Counted from the stretch's first letter, positions 41,304-50,821 are shown. The stretch: DNA of 64,000 nt from Labrys sedimenti (GCF_034424805.1 NZ_JAXOUF010000001.1:682001-746000), one strand, 5' to 3'. Notes: generated from the sequence alone by a model not told the origin. Made by a program: numbers and translations.

Positions 41304-42820
41304 GCGATCGGCCGCCAGCTGCGTCCGTCGCGGGCAAGCATGACCTCTGCTGCCGCCGGGCCTTCGGAACCGGCCGCATAGGTGGCGAGCCCTCGATCGC
41401 CTGCATTGGCCCAGGCATCGAGGAAGGGCTGTACCGCCGCCCAGCCGGCCTCGACCCCATCGGCGCGCTGGAACAGCATGGCGTCACCGATCATGCAGTC
41501 ATAGATCAGCGTTTCATAGCCGGTGCTCGCGGCCGCCTCGAAATAGTCCTTGTATTTGAAGTCCATGCCGACACCGGCCAGGTCGATCTTGGGCCCCGGC
41601 ACCTTGGCGTTGAAGTGCAGCGTGATGCCTTCCTCCGGCTGAATGTCGAGCACCAGCGTGTTGGGGCCCATGCCGGACAAGGCGGTGTCGCGGAACATGG
41701 CGATCGGCGCATCCTTGAAGCGGATCGCCACCTCGGTCTTGCGCTTGGCGAGAGCCTTGCCGGTGCGCAGATAGAAGGGCACCCCCGCCCAGCGCCAATT
41801 GTCGATGGCGAATTTGATCGCGGTAAAGGTCGGCGTGACGCTCTTGGGATTGACGTCCTGCGAGGCACGATAGGCCGTGATCGGGGTATCCCTGATGATG
41901 CCGGGGCCGTATTGCGCCCGCACCGAGTTCAGGATCGCCTGTTCGGGCGTGTATTGCGTGATTGCCGCCAGGGCCTCCGCCTTCTCCGAACGCACCGAAT
42001 TGGCCGAGTAGCGGGCCGGCGGCTCCATGGCGACCAGTGACAGGAGCTGGCACAGATGGTTGGGCACCATGTCGCGCAGGGCACCGGTGGCGTCGTAGAA
42101 GGCGCCGCGGCGCTCGACCGTGACGGTCTCGGCCACGCTGATCTGGACATGGTCGATATGATCGCGATTCCAGATCGGCTCGAACAGGCCATTGGCGAAG
42201 CGCAGGATCATGATGTTCTGGACCGTCTCCTTGCCCAGATAGTGATCCATCCGATAGATCTGGTCTTCGCTCAGCACGCTCAAGAGCTGCCGGTTGAGGG
42301 CCTGGGCCGAAGCAAGATCGGTGCCGAACGGCTTTTCGACGATAACGCGCCGCCAGGGCCCGCCTTCCACTTCCTGGCTGAGGCCGACCTCCTGCAGGAG
42401 CCGGGTGATCGGCGCGAAGCCCGATGGCGGCGTCGCCAGGTAGAAGAGGCGGTTGCCGCCGGTGTTTCGCGCGCTCTCGACCTTTTCCAAGTGCCGGGCG
42501 AGATCCCGGAAACTGTCTGGGTTCTCGACTTCGGCGACCACGCTGGTGACGCAGGCGAAGAGTTTGTCGGCGACGGCCTGGTCGACCGGGCGGGTGGCGA
42601 ACTGCTTGAGGCCATCCACCAGGGACTGGCGGAAGACATCGTCCGCCATGGGCCGGCGCACCACGCCGATAATGGCGAAGTTTTCCGGCAGCAGGCCGGT
42701 GGCCGCAAGATTATAGAGGGCGGGGACGAGCAGGCGCTTGGTCAGGTCGCCATTGGCGCCGAAGACGACGAAGCAGCAAGGGCCGGCGGCGCCGCCCTTG
42801 TTGATGTGGTGGGCATTCAT
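41300..42820 (-). CDS. zwf: Glucose-6-phosphate 1-dehydrogenase
   Basis: The 506-residue enzyme carries the NADP motif FGANGDLTKR (residues 20-29), EKPFGTDLA and the active-site R-M-D-H-Y-L-G-K-E (near 190-200). It makes 6-phosphogluconolactone from glucose-6-phosphate and feeds the oxidative pentose phosphate or Entner-Doudoroff pathway. It lies 3 bases after gnd and overlaps pgl, giving a gnd-zwf-pgl operon. Confidence 0.95.
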   Translation of the reverse strand: MNAHHINKGGAAGPCCFVVFGANGDLTKRLLVPALYNLAATGLLPENFAIIGVVRRPMADDVFRQSLVDGLKQFATRPVDQAVADKLFACVTSVVAEVENPDSFRDLARHLEKVESARNTGGNRLFYLATPPSGFAPITRLLQEVGLSQEVEGGPWRRVIVEKPFGTDLASAQALNRQLLSVLSEDQIYRMDHYLGKETVQNIMILRFANGLFEPIWNRDHIDHVQISVAETVTVERRGAFYDATGALRDMVPNHLCQLLSLVAMEPPARYSANSVRSEKAEALAAITQYTPEQAILNSVRAQYGPGIIRDTPITAYRASQDVNPKSVTPTFTAIKFAIDNWRWAGVPFYLRTGKALAKRKTEVAIRFKDAPIAMFRDTALSGMGPNTLVLDIQPEEGITLHFNAKVPGPKIDLAGVGMDFKYKDYFEAAASTGYETLIYDCMIGDAMLFQRADGVEAGWAAVQPFLDAWANAGDRGLATYAAGSEGPAAAEVMLARDGRSWRPIA

Positions 42821-42823
42821 AAC

Positions 42824-43816
42824 TCAAGCCTTGGGCGCGGAATTCTTCGGTTCGACGTGACCGCCGAACCCCTTACGCATGGCGGAGAGGATCTTCTCCG
42901 CATAGGTGTGCTCCTGGCGGGAGCGGAAGCGGGTGTAGAGAGCGGCGGTGAGGACTTCGGCCGGTACGGCCTGGTCGATGGCCGCCTCGATCGTCCAGCG
43001 TCCTTCGCCGGAATCTTCCACGAAACCGGAATATTCGCTCAATTCCTCGTCGGCGGCGAGCGCGCTCGCCGTCAGGTCGAGCAGCCACGACGTGACGACG
43101 CTGCCGCGACGCCAGACTTCGGCGATATCGGCCATGTTGAAATCGAATTTCTCGCCTTCGGCCCGGCCTTCGTTGGCAGCGGAGCGCAGGATGTCGAAAC
43201 CTTCCGCATAGGCCTGCATCAGGCCGTACTCGATGCCGTTGTGGATCATCTTGACGAAATGTCCGGCGCCGCAGGGGCCGGCATGGATATAACCTTGTTC
43301 GGCGCGCGGATCGTGCTTGTCGCGCCCCGGTGTGCGCGGCACATTGCCGATGCCCGGCGCCAGCGTGGCGAAGATCGGATCGAGGCGGGTGACCGTTTCG
43401 GTCTTGCCGCCGATCATCATGCAATAGCCGCGATCCAGGCCCCAGACACCACCGGAGGTGCCGACATCGATATAATCGAGCCCCTTGGCGGCCAGTTCCT
43501 TGCCGCGGCGGACGTCGTCCTTCCAATTGGTGTTGCCGCCGTCGATGATCACGTCGCCCGGAGACATCAGGCGCGAAAGCTGGTCGATGGTGCCCTGCGT
43601 AATGGCGCCCGCGGGCAGCATGACCCAAACCGCACGCGGCGGCGTCAGCTTCGAGACGAGATCGGCAAGATCACTCGCACCAACCGAGCCTTCGGCCACC
43701 AGAGCCTGGACCGCCGGAGGAGCACGGTCATAGACGACGGTGGTGTGGCCGTTCTTCATCAGGCGGCGGGCAATGTTGCCGCCCATGCGGCCCAGGCCGA
43801 TGATTCCCAATTGCAT
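42824..43816 (-). CDS. gnd: 6-phosphogluconate dehydrogenase, decarboxylating (short form)
   Basis: The 330-residue protein is the short 6PGDH type (about 300-330 residues against 470 for the long form), often NAD-dependent. GLGRMGGNIARRL binds the cofactor, DGGNTNWKDD, GTSGGVWGLDRGYCMMIGG and the catalytic GHFVKMIHNGIEYG are all present. GGAGATCAGCC precedes the start. It is the first gene of the operon with zwf and pgl. Confidence 0.92.
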   Translation of the reverse strand: MQLGIIGLGRMGGNIARRLMKNGHTTVVYDRAPPAVQALVAEGSVGASDLADLVSKLTPPRAVWVMLPAGAITQGTIDQLSRLMSPGDVIIDGGNTNWKDDVRRGKELAAKGLDYIDVGTSGGVWGLDRGYCMMIGGKTETVTRLDPIFATLAPGIGNVPRTPGRDKHDPRAEQGYIHAGPCGAGHFVKMIHNGIEYGLMQAYAEGFDILRSAANEGRAEGEKFDFNMADIAEVWRRGSVVTSWLLDLTASALAADEELSEYSGFVEDSGEGRWTIEAAIDQAVPAEVLTAALYTRFRSRQEHTYAEKILSAMRKGFGGHVEPKNSAPKA

Positions 43817-44029
43817 TGGCTGATCTCCTTTTGCCGCCCCCGGCAGCTTATCGTCCGTTACGTGCTTAGCACCGTTTTCAGCTGTCGCAAGCGCATGTAT
43901 TCATCACTTCATGAGCATGACGAGGGGATGACGCGCCATTTTTGCATGGCACGCTGCAATGGCAGCTTGACCCATCCGCTCATGACGCTTAGAGACACCG
44001 CAATTGCAGGGCAAGGTCCTGCCTGGTGA

Positions 44030-44105
44030 GAGCTCGTAGCTCAGTCGGTAGAGCACGTGACTTTTAATCATGGGGTCGTGGGTTCGAATCCCACCGAGCT
44101 CACCA
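44030..44105 (+). tRNA. tRNA-Lys (anticodon TTT), with encoded CCA
   Basis: The 76-base gene has acceptor GAGCTCG with CGAGCTC, discriminator A, encoded CCA, D-arm TAGCTCAGTCGGTAGAGC, anticodon loop with TTT, and GGTTCGAATCC in the T-arm. Confidence 0.96.
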
Positions 44106-44234
44106 CTGATTTTCCTGACATTGTCGATGAAACGGCTGGTTGTCCCGATCCGGGATCAAACCCGCACTATCTGCAAGCCCATCTGCACAAAGAATGTTAG
44201 ATTTTGCAACGGGATCAGAGCAGGTAGGGACATC

Positions 44235-45080
44235 ATGGCCAGCGAGAGAGCCGCGCTGGAGCAGGCACGTCGTGATTTTGCCAGGTCGATGCTGAAGGAA
44301 AGCGGATCGGGGGACCCGCGCATCGAGAGGGCGTTCGAACTCGTGCCGCGCGAAGCCTTCCTGCCGCCCGGCCCCTGGCTGATGACCCATCATGGCGGTT
44401 ATGTCGAGACACCGGATGCCGATCCGATCCACCTCTACAGGAATCGCCTGGTTGCCTTGAAGGCGGACAAGCAGATCAATACGGGCGAGCCGTCCTTGCA
44501 CGCGGCATGGCTGGGCGCGGTGGCTCCCAGGGCAGGAGAGAGGGTCAGCCATATCGGGGCGGGTCTGGGGTATTACACCGCCATATTGTCGGTGCTGACA
44601 TTGCCTGGCGGACACGTAACGGCATTCGAGATCGAGGAGGATCTCGCCGAGCAGGCAAGGCGCAACCTCAAGCCTTTCGAAGGCGTGAGCGTGATTCGTG
44701 CCGATGCCACGCGCATCGCCTTGCCGCCCTCCGACCTCATCTATGTCAATGCCGGCGTGGTCGCCCCACCGCTTGCCTGGCTTGCCGCACTGCAGCCCGG
44801 CGGTCGCCTGATCTTTCCCTGGAGACCGCGCGAGGAGATCGGCCTTGCCCTGCGGGTGGATGCCAGCGGCGCCGGCTTCGCCGTCAGGCCCCTGATGTCG
44901 TCCTGGTTCATTCCCTGCACCGGGGCGTCGCGCGAAATCCGAACGATTCGTGCGCCGCGCTCCTCTCGTGAAGTCTCGGCCATACGCTCGCTTTGGCTTA
45001 CTACTGCGAAGGTTCCGGATGAGAGCGCGATCGCCGTCTATCCCGATCTTTGGTTCTCTTCGGTTGTGCTGGATGCCTGA
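44235..45080 (+). CDS. Protein-L-isoaspartate O-methyltransferase-like protein
   Basis: The start at 44235 follows AGGTAGGGACATC; the frame upstream runs into tRNA-Lys and is not coding. The 281-residue product has PREAFLPPGPW, ADKQINTGEPSLHAAWL in place of the usual TISQPY/F-M region, the AdoMet motif VSHIGAGLGYYTAILSVL and FEIEEDLAEQA. The fold matches PCMT, but the N-terminal substrate loop is unusual, so another protein or small-molecule methyltransferase is possible. Confidence 0.75.
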   Translation: MASERAALEQARRDFARSMLKESGSGDPRIERAFELVPREAFLPPGPWLMTHHGGYVETPDADPIHLYRNRLVALKADKQINTGEPSLHAAWLGAVAPRAGERVSHIGAGLGYYTAILSVLTLPGGHVTAFEIEEDLAEQARRNLKPFEGVSVIRADATRIALPPSDLIYVNAGVVAPPLAWLAALQPGGRLIFPWRPREEIGLALRVDASGAGFAVRPLMSSWFIPCTGASREIRTIRAPRSSREVSAIRSLWLTTAKVPDESAIAVYPDLWFSSVVLDA

Positions 45081-45114
45081 CTGCTTGGGCAAAGGGGAGC
45101 GTCCAAAAAGGCGC

Positions 45115-45145
45115 TTGACCTTACAATGATGGCAAGCCCTACAAG
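45115..45145 (+). promoter_or_regulatory. MerR/CueR-like promoter of the HMA gene
   Basis: TTGACC (45115-45120) and a -10 near CTACAA/TACAAG (45139-45145) have an 18-19 base spacer, longer than the normal 17, as in CueR/HmrR targets. The spacer carries ACCTTACAATGATGGCAAGC (45118-45137), an imperfect dyad like the copper-efflux operator. Confidence 0.55.
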
Positions 45146-45169
45146 GTCTTCATCGATTGGAGACCTCGC

Positions 45170-45373
45170 ATGATCACGTTGAAAATACCAGAAATGAGCT
45201 GCGGCCATTGCGCCAAGACGATTACGGGAGCGCTGAAGGCGATCGATCCCGGCGCTGGCGTCGAAATCGACCTCGGGACGCAGACCGTCAAAGTGGCAAG
45301 CGCCGCCGACGAGGCGAAATTGCGCGCGGCGATCGCCGAGGCCGGCTACGAGAACGAAAAGTTGCCGGCCTGA
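45170..45373 (+). CDS. Heavy-metal-associated (HMA) domain protein, CopZ-like
   Basis: The 67-residue protein is a single HMA domain with the metal site MSCGHC (Cys11, Cys14), consistent with a Cu(I) chaperone. It has no copper ATPase beside it. The CueR-like promoter just upstream and a strong terminator just after make it a one-gene unit. Confidence 0.85.
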   Translation: MITLKIPEMSCGHCAKTITGALKAIDPGAGVEIDLGTQTVKVASAADEAKLRAAIAEAGYENEKLPA

Positions 45374-45394
45374 TTGCCAGGCCGACAGAGAAAG

Positions 45395-45424
45395 GGGCCG
45401 GCCAGCGATGGCCGGCCCTTTTCC
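45395..45424 (+). terminator. Rho-independent terminator after the HMA gene
   Basis: GGGCCGGCCA pairs perfectly with TGGCCGGCCC (4-base loop GCGA) and is followed by TTTTCC. It lies 22 bases after the stop codon. Confidence 0.85.
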
Positions 45425-45473
45425 TTGCAAGCGAGAAAATCGCGATGCGACGGAATCGCCATCATTCTCAACT

Positions 45474-48332
45474 TTAGCCGTGAGCCCCGAACTCGAGCGC
45501 AATGGCGGCGCCGATGGCAAGGATCGTCCGATAGGTTCTTTCGATCGGATCGATGAGATTGCGCGTGAGCGCCGCATAGTTCGAGGGGGCGTCGCCCGGA
45601 TAGCTGAAAGTCTCGGCGAGACTATAGCCTTCCATGGTCAGCCCGTTCACCGGATAGGCATCGCGCAGCAGCGCCACCGCTTCGGTAATGCGCAGGCTGA
45701 AGATCAATTCCATGATGTCCTCGCGCGAGACATCGTTGCGCGTGGAGAATTTCGGCACCCGCGCTGCCATCAGCAATATGTGCTGGAGCAGGGCAAGGCG
45801 TACCGCCTGCAGCATGTCGAGCCTCTCCCGGTTTTCCGAGATCGATTTGCCCAGGTCCTGCCCGGCAAGGTCGAGCAGGCGATGCAGTGCAATGGCATCG
45901 AGCCGTAGTCTCACAGCCAATTCGTTGATCGAGGCGGCCCGGTCGTCATCCTCCAGCAATTGGGTGATGAACAGGCAGGGCTCGGCCAAATGCGGCTCGG
46001 CTCCAGCATAGGGGCGCGTCGACCAGAAGGAACGGTCGAACAGGGTCGAGAAGGCGGCCAGTGCCTTGATGCTGGAGCGCCGCTTCATATGCACGACATG
46101 CGAAGTCAGGCGACGCAGCCGGTCCGATTTGGCGAAGGTGTCGATGAAGCGATCCTCATCGCCGCGCAGCGCCGTGCCGAAGCCGGCGATCACCGTGGCG
46201 GGGTGGCCGAGTTGCTGCAGGATGGCATTGTGAGGAATGGCCCTGATGCGCCGGACCTGGTGTACCTCGCCCCCGGAAACGTCGAACTGACGCCGCGACT
46301 TGCGCGAACCGGTTTCGTTCAGCAGGCCCTGGGCAAAAGAACCGAGTGCCCGGTGATAAGCATGATCATCGAGCAGTTTGCTATGAAAAGAGGCAAGCCT
46401 GCGGAAGAAGTCGAAGGAGAAGGTGGTGTTGGAATAGAAGGGATCGTCGCTGGCCGGCATTTCCCGCCAGGCCACTTCGGCCTCCAGCATGCGCGTCAGC
46501 GTGGCGAGGGCAAGTTCGGGCGTTTCGAAATAGACGAAGCCATCGCCCCCCTGAAAGCTGATCTCATGCTTGAGGGCAATGCCCCGGCTTTCGAACTCGC
46601 GACGCGCCCAGGGGCTCATCACATAGAAGGCTCGGTCTTCGAAACTTCCCGGATGGGCGCCACGACCGGCCGATTCGCCATGCGTGTCGAAGATCAGGAC
46701 TTCGACATCCGTCAGCCGGTGGCGCTCGCAGGCTCTGGCCAATTGCCCATGCAGACGTTCGATCGCCAGTGCCGCGGTAACCTGGCCCATGAAGCGGCCC
46801 GAATCCGAAAAACCGGTCTGGATCGCTAGCCGGCCCCGCCGGCGTACCGCCTGACGATATTCCTCGATACCGAACAGCACGTCGAAGAATCGCGACGCGC
46901 CTTCCAGCGCCGTCGGCGTCTCGAACAGGGGCGAAACGTCGAGCTTGTCTTCAACACCGAACAAGCGGGCAAAATAGACCGCGGCCATCACCGTCGCCGG
47001 GGCCTCGCATTCGGCGATGAGCAGACGGATGCTCGAATCCCGGTCGACATGTTTGAGGATCTGTGCCGCCAGCACGAATTGGCGCAGCGCCGTCTTCTGC
47101 TCGATATCGAGCGAGCCGAAATTGACGGAGACCGGCTGGGCCTCGCGAATGAATGTTGCCAGGCGTTCCAGCATCGAGCGGGAGGTGATGTTCTCCTCCG
47201 AATCGATGTCGAGATGCTGGCGCATGGCATTGTGCAATTGCGTGGCATTGATGCGCATATGCACTTCGCCGACCCCAAAGCCGAGGGTCAGCATCTCGCT
47301 GCGCAGCGCAACGAGGTCGAGCGCGATCTCGGGCGGAGCATCGGCGATCGCGATGTCGATCAGGGCGATGTAGGGCCGAACGCTGGTAGCCGCATCCGCA
47401 TGGCGGGCGGTGAGGAGATCGGCCGCCTGCCGGAGTGCGGGGCGATCGAGAGGCGATTGGTTGAAGGCTTCGAGAATGTCGGCGTTCCAGGCGCGCGTAC
47501 GCTCGATCCGCGCGGTCAGTTCTTCGAGACGCTGTGCGGTCTGCGAATCCGGCCCGACCTGGTCGGCAATGCGCACGACCTCGCCGAGATAGCGATCGAT
47601 CTGGTGCTGCTTTTCCGCGAGGCGAAAACGGAAGGAATCGATCCAGCGAATATCGGTGCGTCCATCGAGATCATAGCCGATCCAGGTGCCCAGACCGGCA
47701 TAGCCGACCGTGACGGCGCGCCATTCCAGCGACCGCCGCTCGCGCAGGACTTCGGCGAAGACACGTGCAAATTCACCGATCGCCGTCTTGGCGGCATCGA
47801 GGGCGACCATCGCCGCCTCATGCTCGACCTGCAGGGTGATCGGGTTGTCCGGTGCCATCAATGCATCAGGCAGCGAGGCCTCGCCACCGCCGGCCATCTG
47901 CGCCAGACGCGCCCGATTGGCGCTGGAAAGCAGGAAGGTGGGATGCCCGGTGAAGACGATGCAGAGCTGGGTGCGCGCCAATGGGGAGACACTGGAAACG
48001 CCACGGCGCCCGGTTGCGAGCAAATGTTCGGCAACACGGCGCAGGCTCTTGCGGTTGCTTGCCATATCGAGCGGACCGACATAGTCCCGCAAGGCTTTGG
48101 CGCGTGCAGCGAAGGTCTCCTGGCTGAGGCGTAGCGCCAGGGCCTCGAAATCCTCCCGCGTCAGGCGCCCGGCTTCGAGCTCACGCGACAATTCGAAGGC
48201 CAGTTGGGCCACCGGGTTGTAGCGCGGCTCGTCAACCAGTTTGGCGCGGGCGCTATCGAGCTTGTCGCGGCAGAAACGTTCGAGCTCGACGATACGGTCG
48301 TCAGGTCCAGGCTCCGGCAAGGGTGCATCCAT
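45474..48332 (-). CDS. Divergent phosphoenolpyruvate carboxylase-family protein
   Basis: The 952-residue protein aligns with PEPC over its length (NSVGFMD-like core, FTGHPTF, AIQTGFSDSGRFMG, HGESAGRGAHP). Several catalytic positions differ from the norm: TAHPTE is FTGHPTF, the GYSDSxKD Lys is Arg, the HGRGG(T/S)VGRGG loop is shortened to HGESAGRG and loses one Arg, the GGDRDGNP motif appears as YDLDGRTDI, and the usual C-terminal NTG is absent. PEPC makes oxaloacetate from PEP and bicarbonate; whether this homologue does so is doubtful. It stands alone. Confidence 0.7.
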   Translation of the reverse strand: MDAPLPEPGPDDRIVELERFCRDKLDSARAKLVDEPRYNPVAQLAFELSRELEAGRLTREDFEALALRLSQETFAARAKALRDYVGPLDMASNRKSLRRVAEHLLATGRRGVSSVSPLARTQLCIVFTGHPTFLLSSANRARLAQMAGGGEASLPDALMAPDNPITLQVEHEAAMVALDAAKTAIGEFARVFAEVLRERRSLEWRAVTVGYAGLGTWIGYDLDGRTDIRWIDSFRFRLAEKQHQIDRYLGEVVRIADQVGPDSQTAQRLEELTARIERTRAWNADILEAFNQSPLDRPALRQAADLLTARHADAATSVRPYIALIDIAIADAPPEIALDLVALRSEMLTLGFGVGEVHMRINATQLHNAMRQHLDIDSEENITSRSMLERLATFIREAQPVSVNFGSLDIEQKTALRQFVLAAQILKHVDRDSSIRLLIAECEAPATVMAAVYFARLFGVEDKLDVSPLFETPTALEGASRFFDVLFGIEEYRQAVRRRGRLAIQTGFSDSGRFMGQVTAALAIERLHGQLARACERHRLTDVEVLIFDTHGESAGRGAHPGSFEDRAFYVMSPWARREFESRGIALKHEISFQGGDGFVYFETPELALATLTRMLEAEVAWREMPASDDPFYSNTTFSFDFFRRLASFHSKLLDDHAYHRALGSFAQGLLNETGSRKSRRQFDVSGGEVHQVRRIRAIPHNAILQQLGHPATVIAGFGTALRGDEDRFIDTFAKSDRLRRLTSHVVHMKRRSSIKALAAFSTLFDRSFWSTRPYAGAEPHLAEPCLFITQLLEDDDRAASINELAVRLRLDAIALHRLLDLAGQDLGKSISENRERLDMLQAVRLALLQHILLMAARVPKFSTRNDVSREDIMELIFSLRITEAVALLRDAYPVNGLTMEGYSLAETFSYPGDAPSNYAALTRNLIDPIERTYRTILAIGAAIALEFGAHG

Positions 48333-48702
48333 CTGGGTTCTCGGTCGACAGGTTTTTCAGGCGGTCCATAAACCACCTCTGCGTTGGAAACGAGCAAAAA
48401 TCGTGCCGGAGACACAGCTAAAACGAAAGAATCGATCAACGTGGCTCGCCGGTTCGTTCCGATTGCGTTGCGCCTCCTTCGTGCAAGACAGCACTTGAAC
48501 GCGCGCGGACAAGCAGTTTCCCCTTTTTCTTAGCATGCTCCGTAGCGGCTTATATTCGGCGCCGACCCAGCTGCGACAGCCAGTCTGACCCGGCTCGAGG
48601 CCGCTGCCGATCGACCGACGACGCCATTCGTGCCGGCCGAAATCGTCGAGGAACAGGAATTTCCCCCCGGCAAAAACGCGAAGAAACGGCTGACGATCGT
48701 CC
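48333..48702. other. Intergenic region between mntR and the PEPC-like gene
   Basis: No convincing gene is seen in these 370 bases. Both neighbours are on the minus strand, so the region should contain the mntR terminator and the promoter of the PEPC-like gene; I cannot point to a clear example of either. Confidence 0.35.
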
Positions 48703-49158
48703 CTAAGCCTTGGTTGTGACGAAGCGCGAAAAGGCGTCGAGGGTAGCCTTGCTGACATGGTGTTCGATGCCCTCGGCATCCCGCCGGGCAGTATCCGCGT
48801 CGATTCCAAGCGCCAGCAGGAAAGCCTCGACGATATGGTGGCGCTCACGGCTGGCCTCGGCGAGCGCCTGGCCCGCTTCGGTGAGAAACACGCCGCGATA
48901 GGGGCGCTGGGCCACGAAACCTTCGTCCGCCAGCCGTTTGAGCATTTTGGCGACGGTTGGCTGGGCCACGCCGAGACGGGCGGCGATATCGACCTGCCTA
49001 GCTTCGCCGCCGTCGCTGATCAGGTCGGCGATCAGTTCGACATAGTCCTCGATCAGTTCGAGGCGGCGTGCTTCGCGCGCCTGGCGGAAACTCTCGACAT
49101 GGACGACGGCGTCGACCAGGCCGGGTTCGGGGGGTGAAAGCGCAGCGGAACGTTTCAT
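48703..49158 (-). CDS. mntR: Manganese-responsive regulator MntR
   Basis: The start at 49158 follows TAGGAGAGCCGGC. The 151-residue DtxR/MntR-family protein has a winged helix (RQVDIAARLGVAQPTVAKML) and a dimerisation/metal domain with RERHHIVEAFLLALG and EGIEHHVS, the His/Glu set of MntR. It should repress mntH in the presence of Mn(II). The gene is divergent from mntH, and an MntR-like palindrome lies at the mntH promoter. Confidence 0.9.
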   Translation of the reverse strand: MKRSAALSPPEPGLVDAVVHVESFRQAREARRLELIEDYVELIADLISDGGEARQVDIAARLGVAQPTVAKMLKRLADEGFVAQRPYRGVFLTEAGQALAEASRERHHIVEAFLLALGIDADTARRDAEGIEHHVSKATLDAFSRFVTTKA

Positions 49159-49306
49159 GCCGGCTCTCCTAAGCTGATTCCGGTGTGCATCCCAAGGCAA
49201 CAAACGGTCGCCACCAACTCGGTTTGCAACATTGCAACTGCGGGTATGCCCGATCCGCGTGGCCTTATCAATGGCGGCGATAAAATACAGCCTTGGCGTT
49301 TATCCA

Positions 49307-49339
49307 TTGACCAATCTTTAGAGTATAGCATATGCTATA
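49307..49339 (+). promoter_or_regulatory. mntH promoter with MntR-like palindrome
   Basis: TTGACC (49307-49312) is the -35. TATAGCATATGCTATA (49324-49339) is a perfect 16-base palindrome that overlaps the -10 position (ATATGC/TATGCT). It resembles the E. coli MntR box, which has ATAGC...GCTAT half-sites. Binding would block mntH transcription. Confidence 0.7.
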
Positions 49340-49383
49340 TTCATCGACATGGAGTGATGCGGAATATCGTGGTGGAGAAGGGT

Positions 49384-50748
49384 ATGAGTGCGGATGGTGC
49401 GGGAGCGGCCTCGGCCGAGCAGGGGGGCTGGCGTGTGGCTCCCGACGAAGAACGGCGGCCAAGTCTGGGGACGATGAATGCCAGCATTCCCGTGCCGAAA
49501 ACGGGTTTGTGGGTGCGCCGGTTCCTGGCCTTTCTCGGTCCGGGCTACATGGTGTCCGTCGGCTACATGGACCCGGGCAATTGGGCAACCGACATCGCTG
49601 GCGGCTCGAAATTCGGCTATACGCTGCTGAGCGTGATCCTGCTGTCGAACCTGATGGCCATCGTGCTGCAGGCTCTGGCGGCGCGGCTCGGCATCGTCAC
49701 GGGGCGCGATCTCGCCCAGGCTTGCCGTGACCACTATTCCCGCCCGGTGAACCTCATGCTCTGGTTCGCCTGCGAGTTGGCGATCATCGCCTGCGACCTC
49801 GCCGAGGTCATCGGCACGGCCATCGCCCTCAATCTCCTGTTCGGCATCCCCCTGGTCTATGGCGCCATCATCACGGCGGTCGACGTCTTCCTGGTGCTGA
49901 TGCTGATGCAGCGTGGCTTCAGGACGCTGGAAGCCTTCGTGATCGGCCTTTTGATCGTGATCTTCGGCTGCTTCATCATCCAGATCATCCTGGCCGCCCC
50001 CGCAATCCACGATATCGTCGGCGGGTTCCTGCCGCAGGCCAAGGTCGTCACCAATCCCGAGGCTCTCTACATCGCCATCGGCATCATCGGTGCCACCGTG
50101 ATGCCGCACAACCTCTATTTGCATTCATCGATCGTGCAGACCCGCGCCTATGAGCGCACGGAGGAGGGCAAGCGCTCGGCCATCCGCTGGGCCGTGACCG
50201 ACAGCACCATCGCGCTGATGCTGGCTCTCTTCGTGAACGCGGCAATCCTGATCACGGCAGCAACCGTGTTCCATCAGAATGGCCGGACCGATGTCGAGGA
50301 GATCGAGCAGGCCTATCAATTGCTGTCGCCGATGCTCGGTGTCGGCATCGCCTCCACGCTGCTTGCGGTTGCCCTGCTGGCCTCGGGCGTCAACTCGACG
50401 GTAACCGCCACGCTCGCCGGTCAGATCGTGATGGAAGGGTTCCTCCACCTGCGCATTCCCGATTGGGCGCGCCGGTTGATCACGCGCGGCATCGCCATCG
50501 TGCCGGTGGTCGCCGTCACCGCCCTCTACGGCGATCAGGGCACCAACAAGCTGCTGGTGCTCAGCCAGGTGATCCTGTCGATGCAACTGCCCTTCGCGAT
50601 CATCCCGCTGGTTCGCTTCGTCTCGGACAAGCGCAAGATGGGCGCCTTCGTCACGCCGATCTGGCTGACGATGCTCTCCTGGGTGATCGCGGGCGTCATC
50701 CTGGTCTTGGATATCAAGCTGCTGGTCGACACCTTCACAGGCGCCTGA
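49384..50748 (+). CDS. mntH: Manganese transporter MntH (NRAMP family)
   Basis: The start at 49384 follows GGAGAAGGGT; upstream in-frame codons are in the leader. The 454-residue protein has 11 membrane segments, with the NRAMP metal motifs DPGNWATDIAGG in TM1 and MPHNLYLHSS in TM6. It imports Mn(II) with protons. Under control of the palindrome and the divergent mntR gene. Confidence 0.93.
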   Translation: MSADGAGAASAEQGGWRVAPDEERRPSLGTMNASIPVPKTGLWVRRFLAFLGPGYMVSVGYMDPGNWATDIAGGSKFGYTLLSVILLSNLMAIVLQALAARLGIVTGRDLAQACRDHYSRPVNLMLWFACELAIIACDLAEVIGTAIALNLLFGIPLVYGAIITAVDVFLVLMLMQRGFRTLEAFVIGLLIVIFGCFIIQIILAAPAIHDIVGGFLPQAKVVTNPEALYIAIGIIGATVMPHNLYLHSSIVQTRAYERTEEGKRSAIRWAVTDSTIALMLALFVNAAILITAATVFHQNGRTDVEEIEQAYQLLSPMLGVGIASTLLAVALLASGVNSTVTATLAGQIVMEGFLHLRIPDWARRLITRGIAIVPVVAVTALYGDQGTNKLLVLSQVILSMQLPFAIIPLVRFVSDKRKMGAFVTPIWLTMLSWVIAGVILVLDIKLLVDTFTGA

Positions 50749-50789
50749 CTCAGCGAAAGGCATGACGCGCGCCACAGCCGTTGCGACAG

Positions 50790-50821
50790 CGCCGGATCCG
50801 ATCTCGAAATCGGATCCGGCG
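50790..50821. terminator. Hairpin after mntH
   Basis: CGCCGGATCCGAT pairs perfectly with ATCGGATCCGGCG (13 bp, 6-base loop), followed by TTGTAATTATTT. The stem suits convergent mntH and the gene at 50868; the T-tract is imperfect. Confidence 0.65.

Noticed and set aside
42056..44029. 657-residue plus-strand frame
   Set aside because: It is antisense to zwf and gnd, and its last part is spacer DNA before tRNA-Lys.
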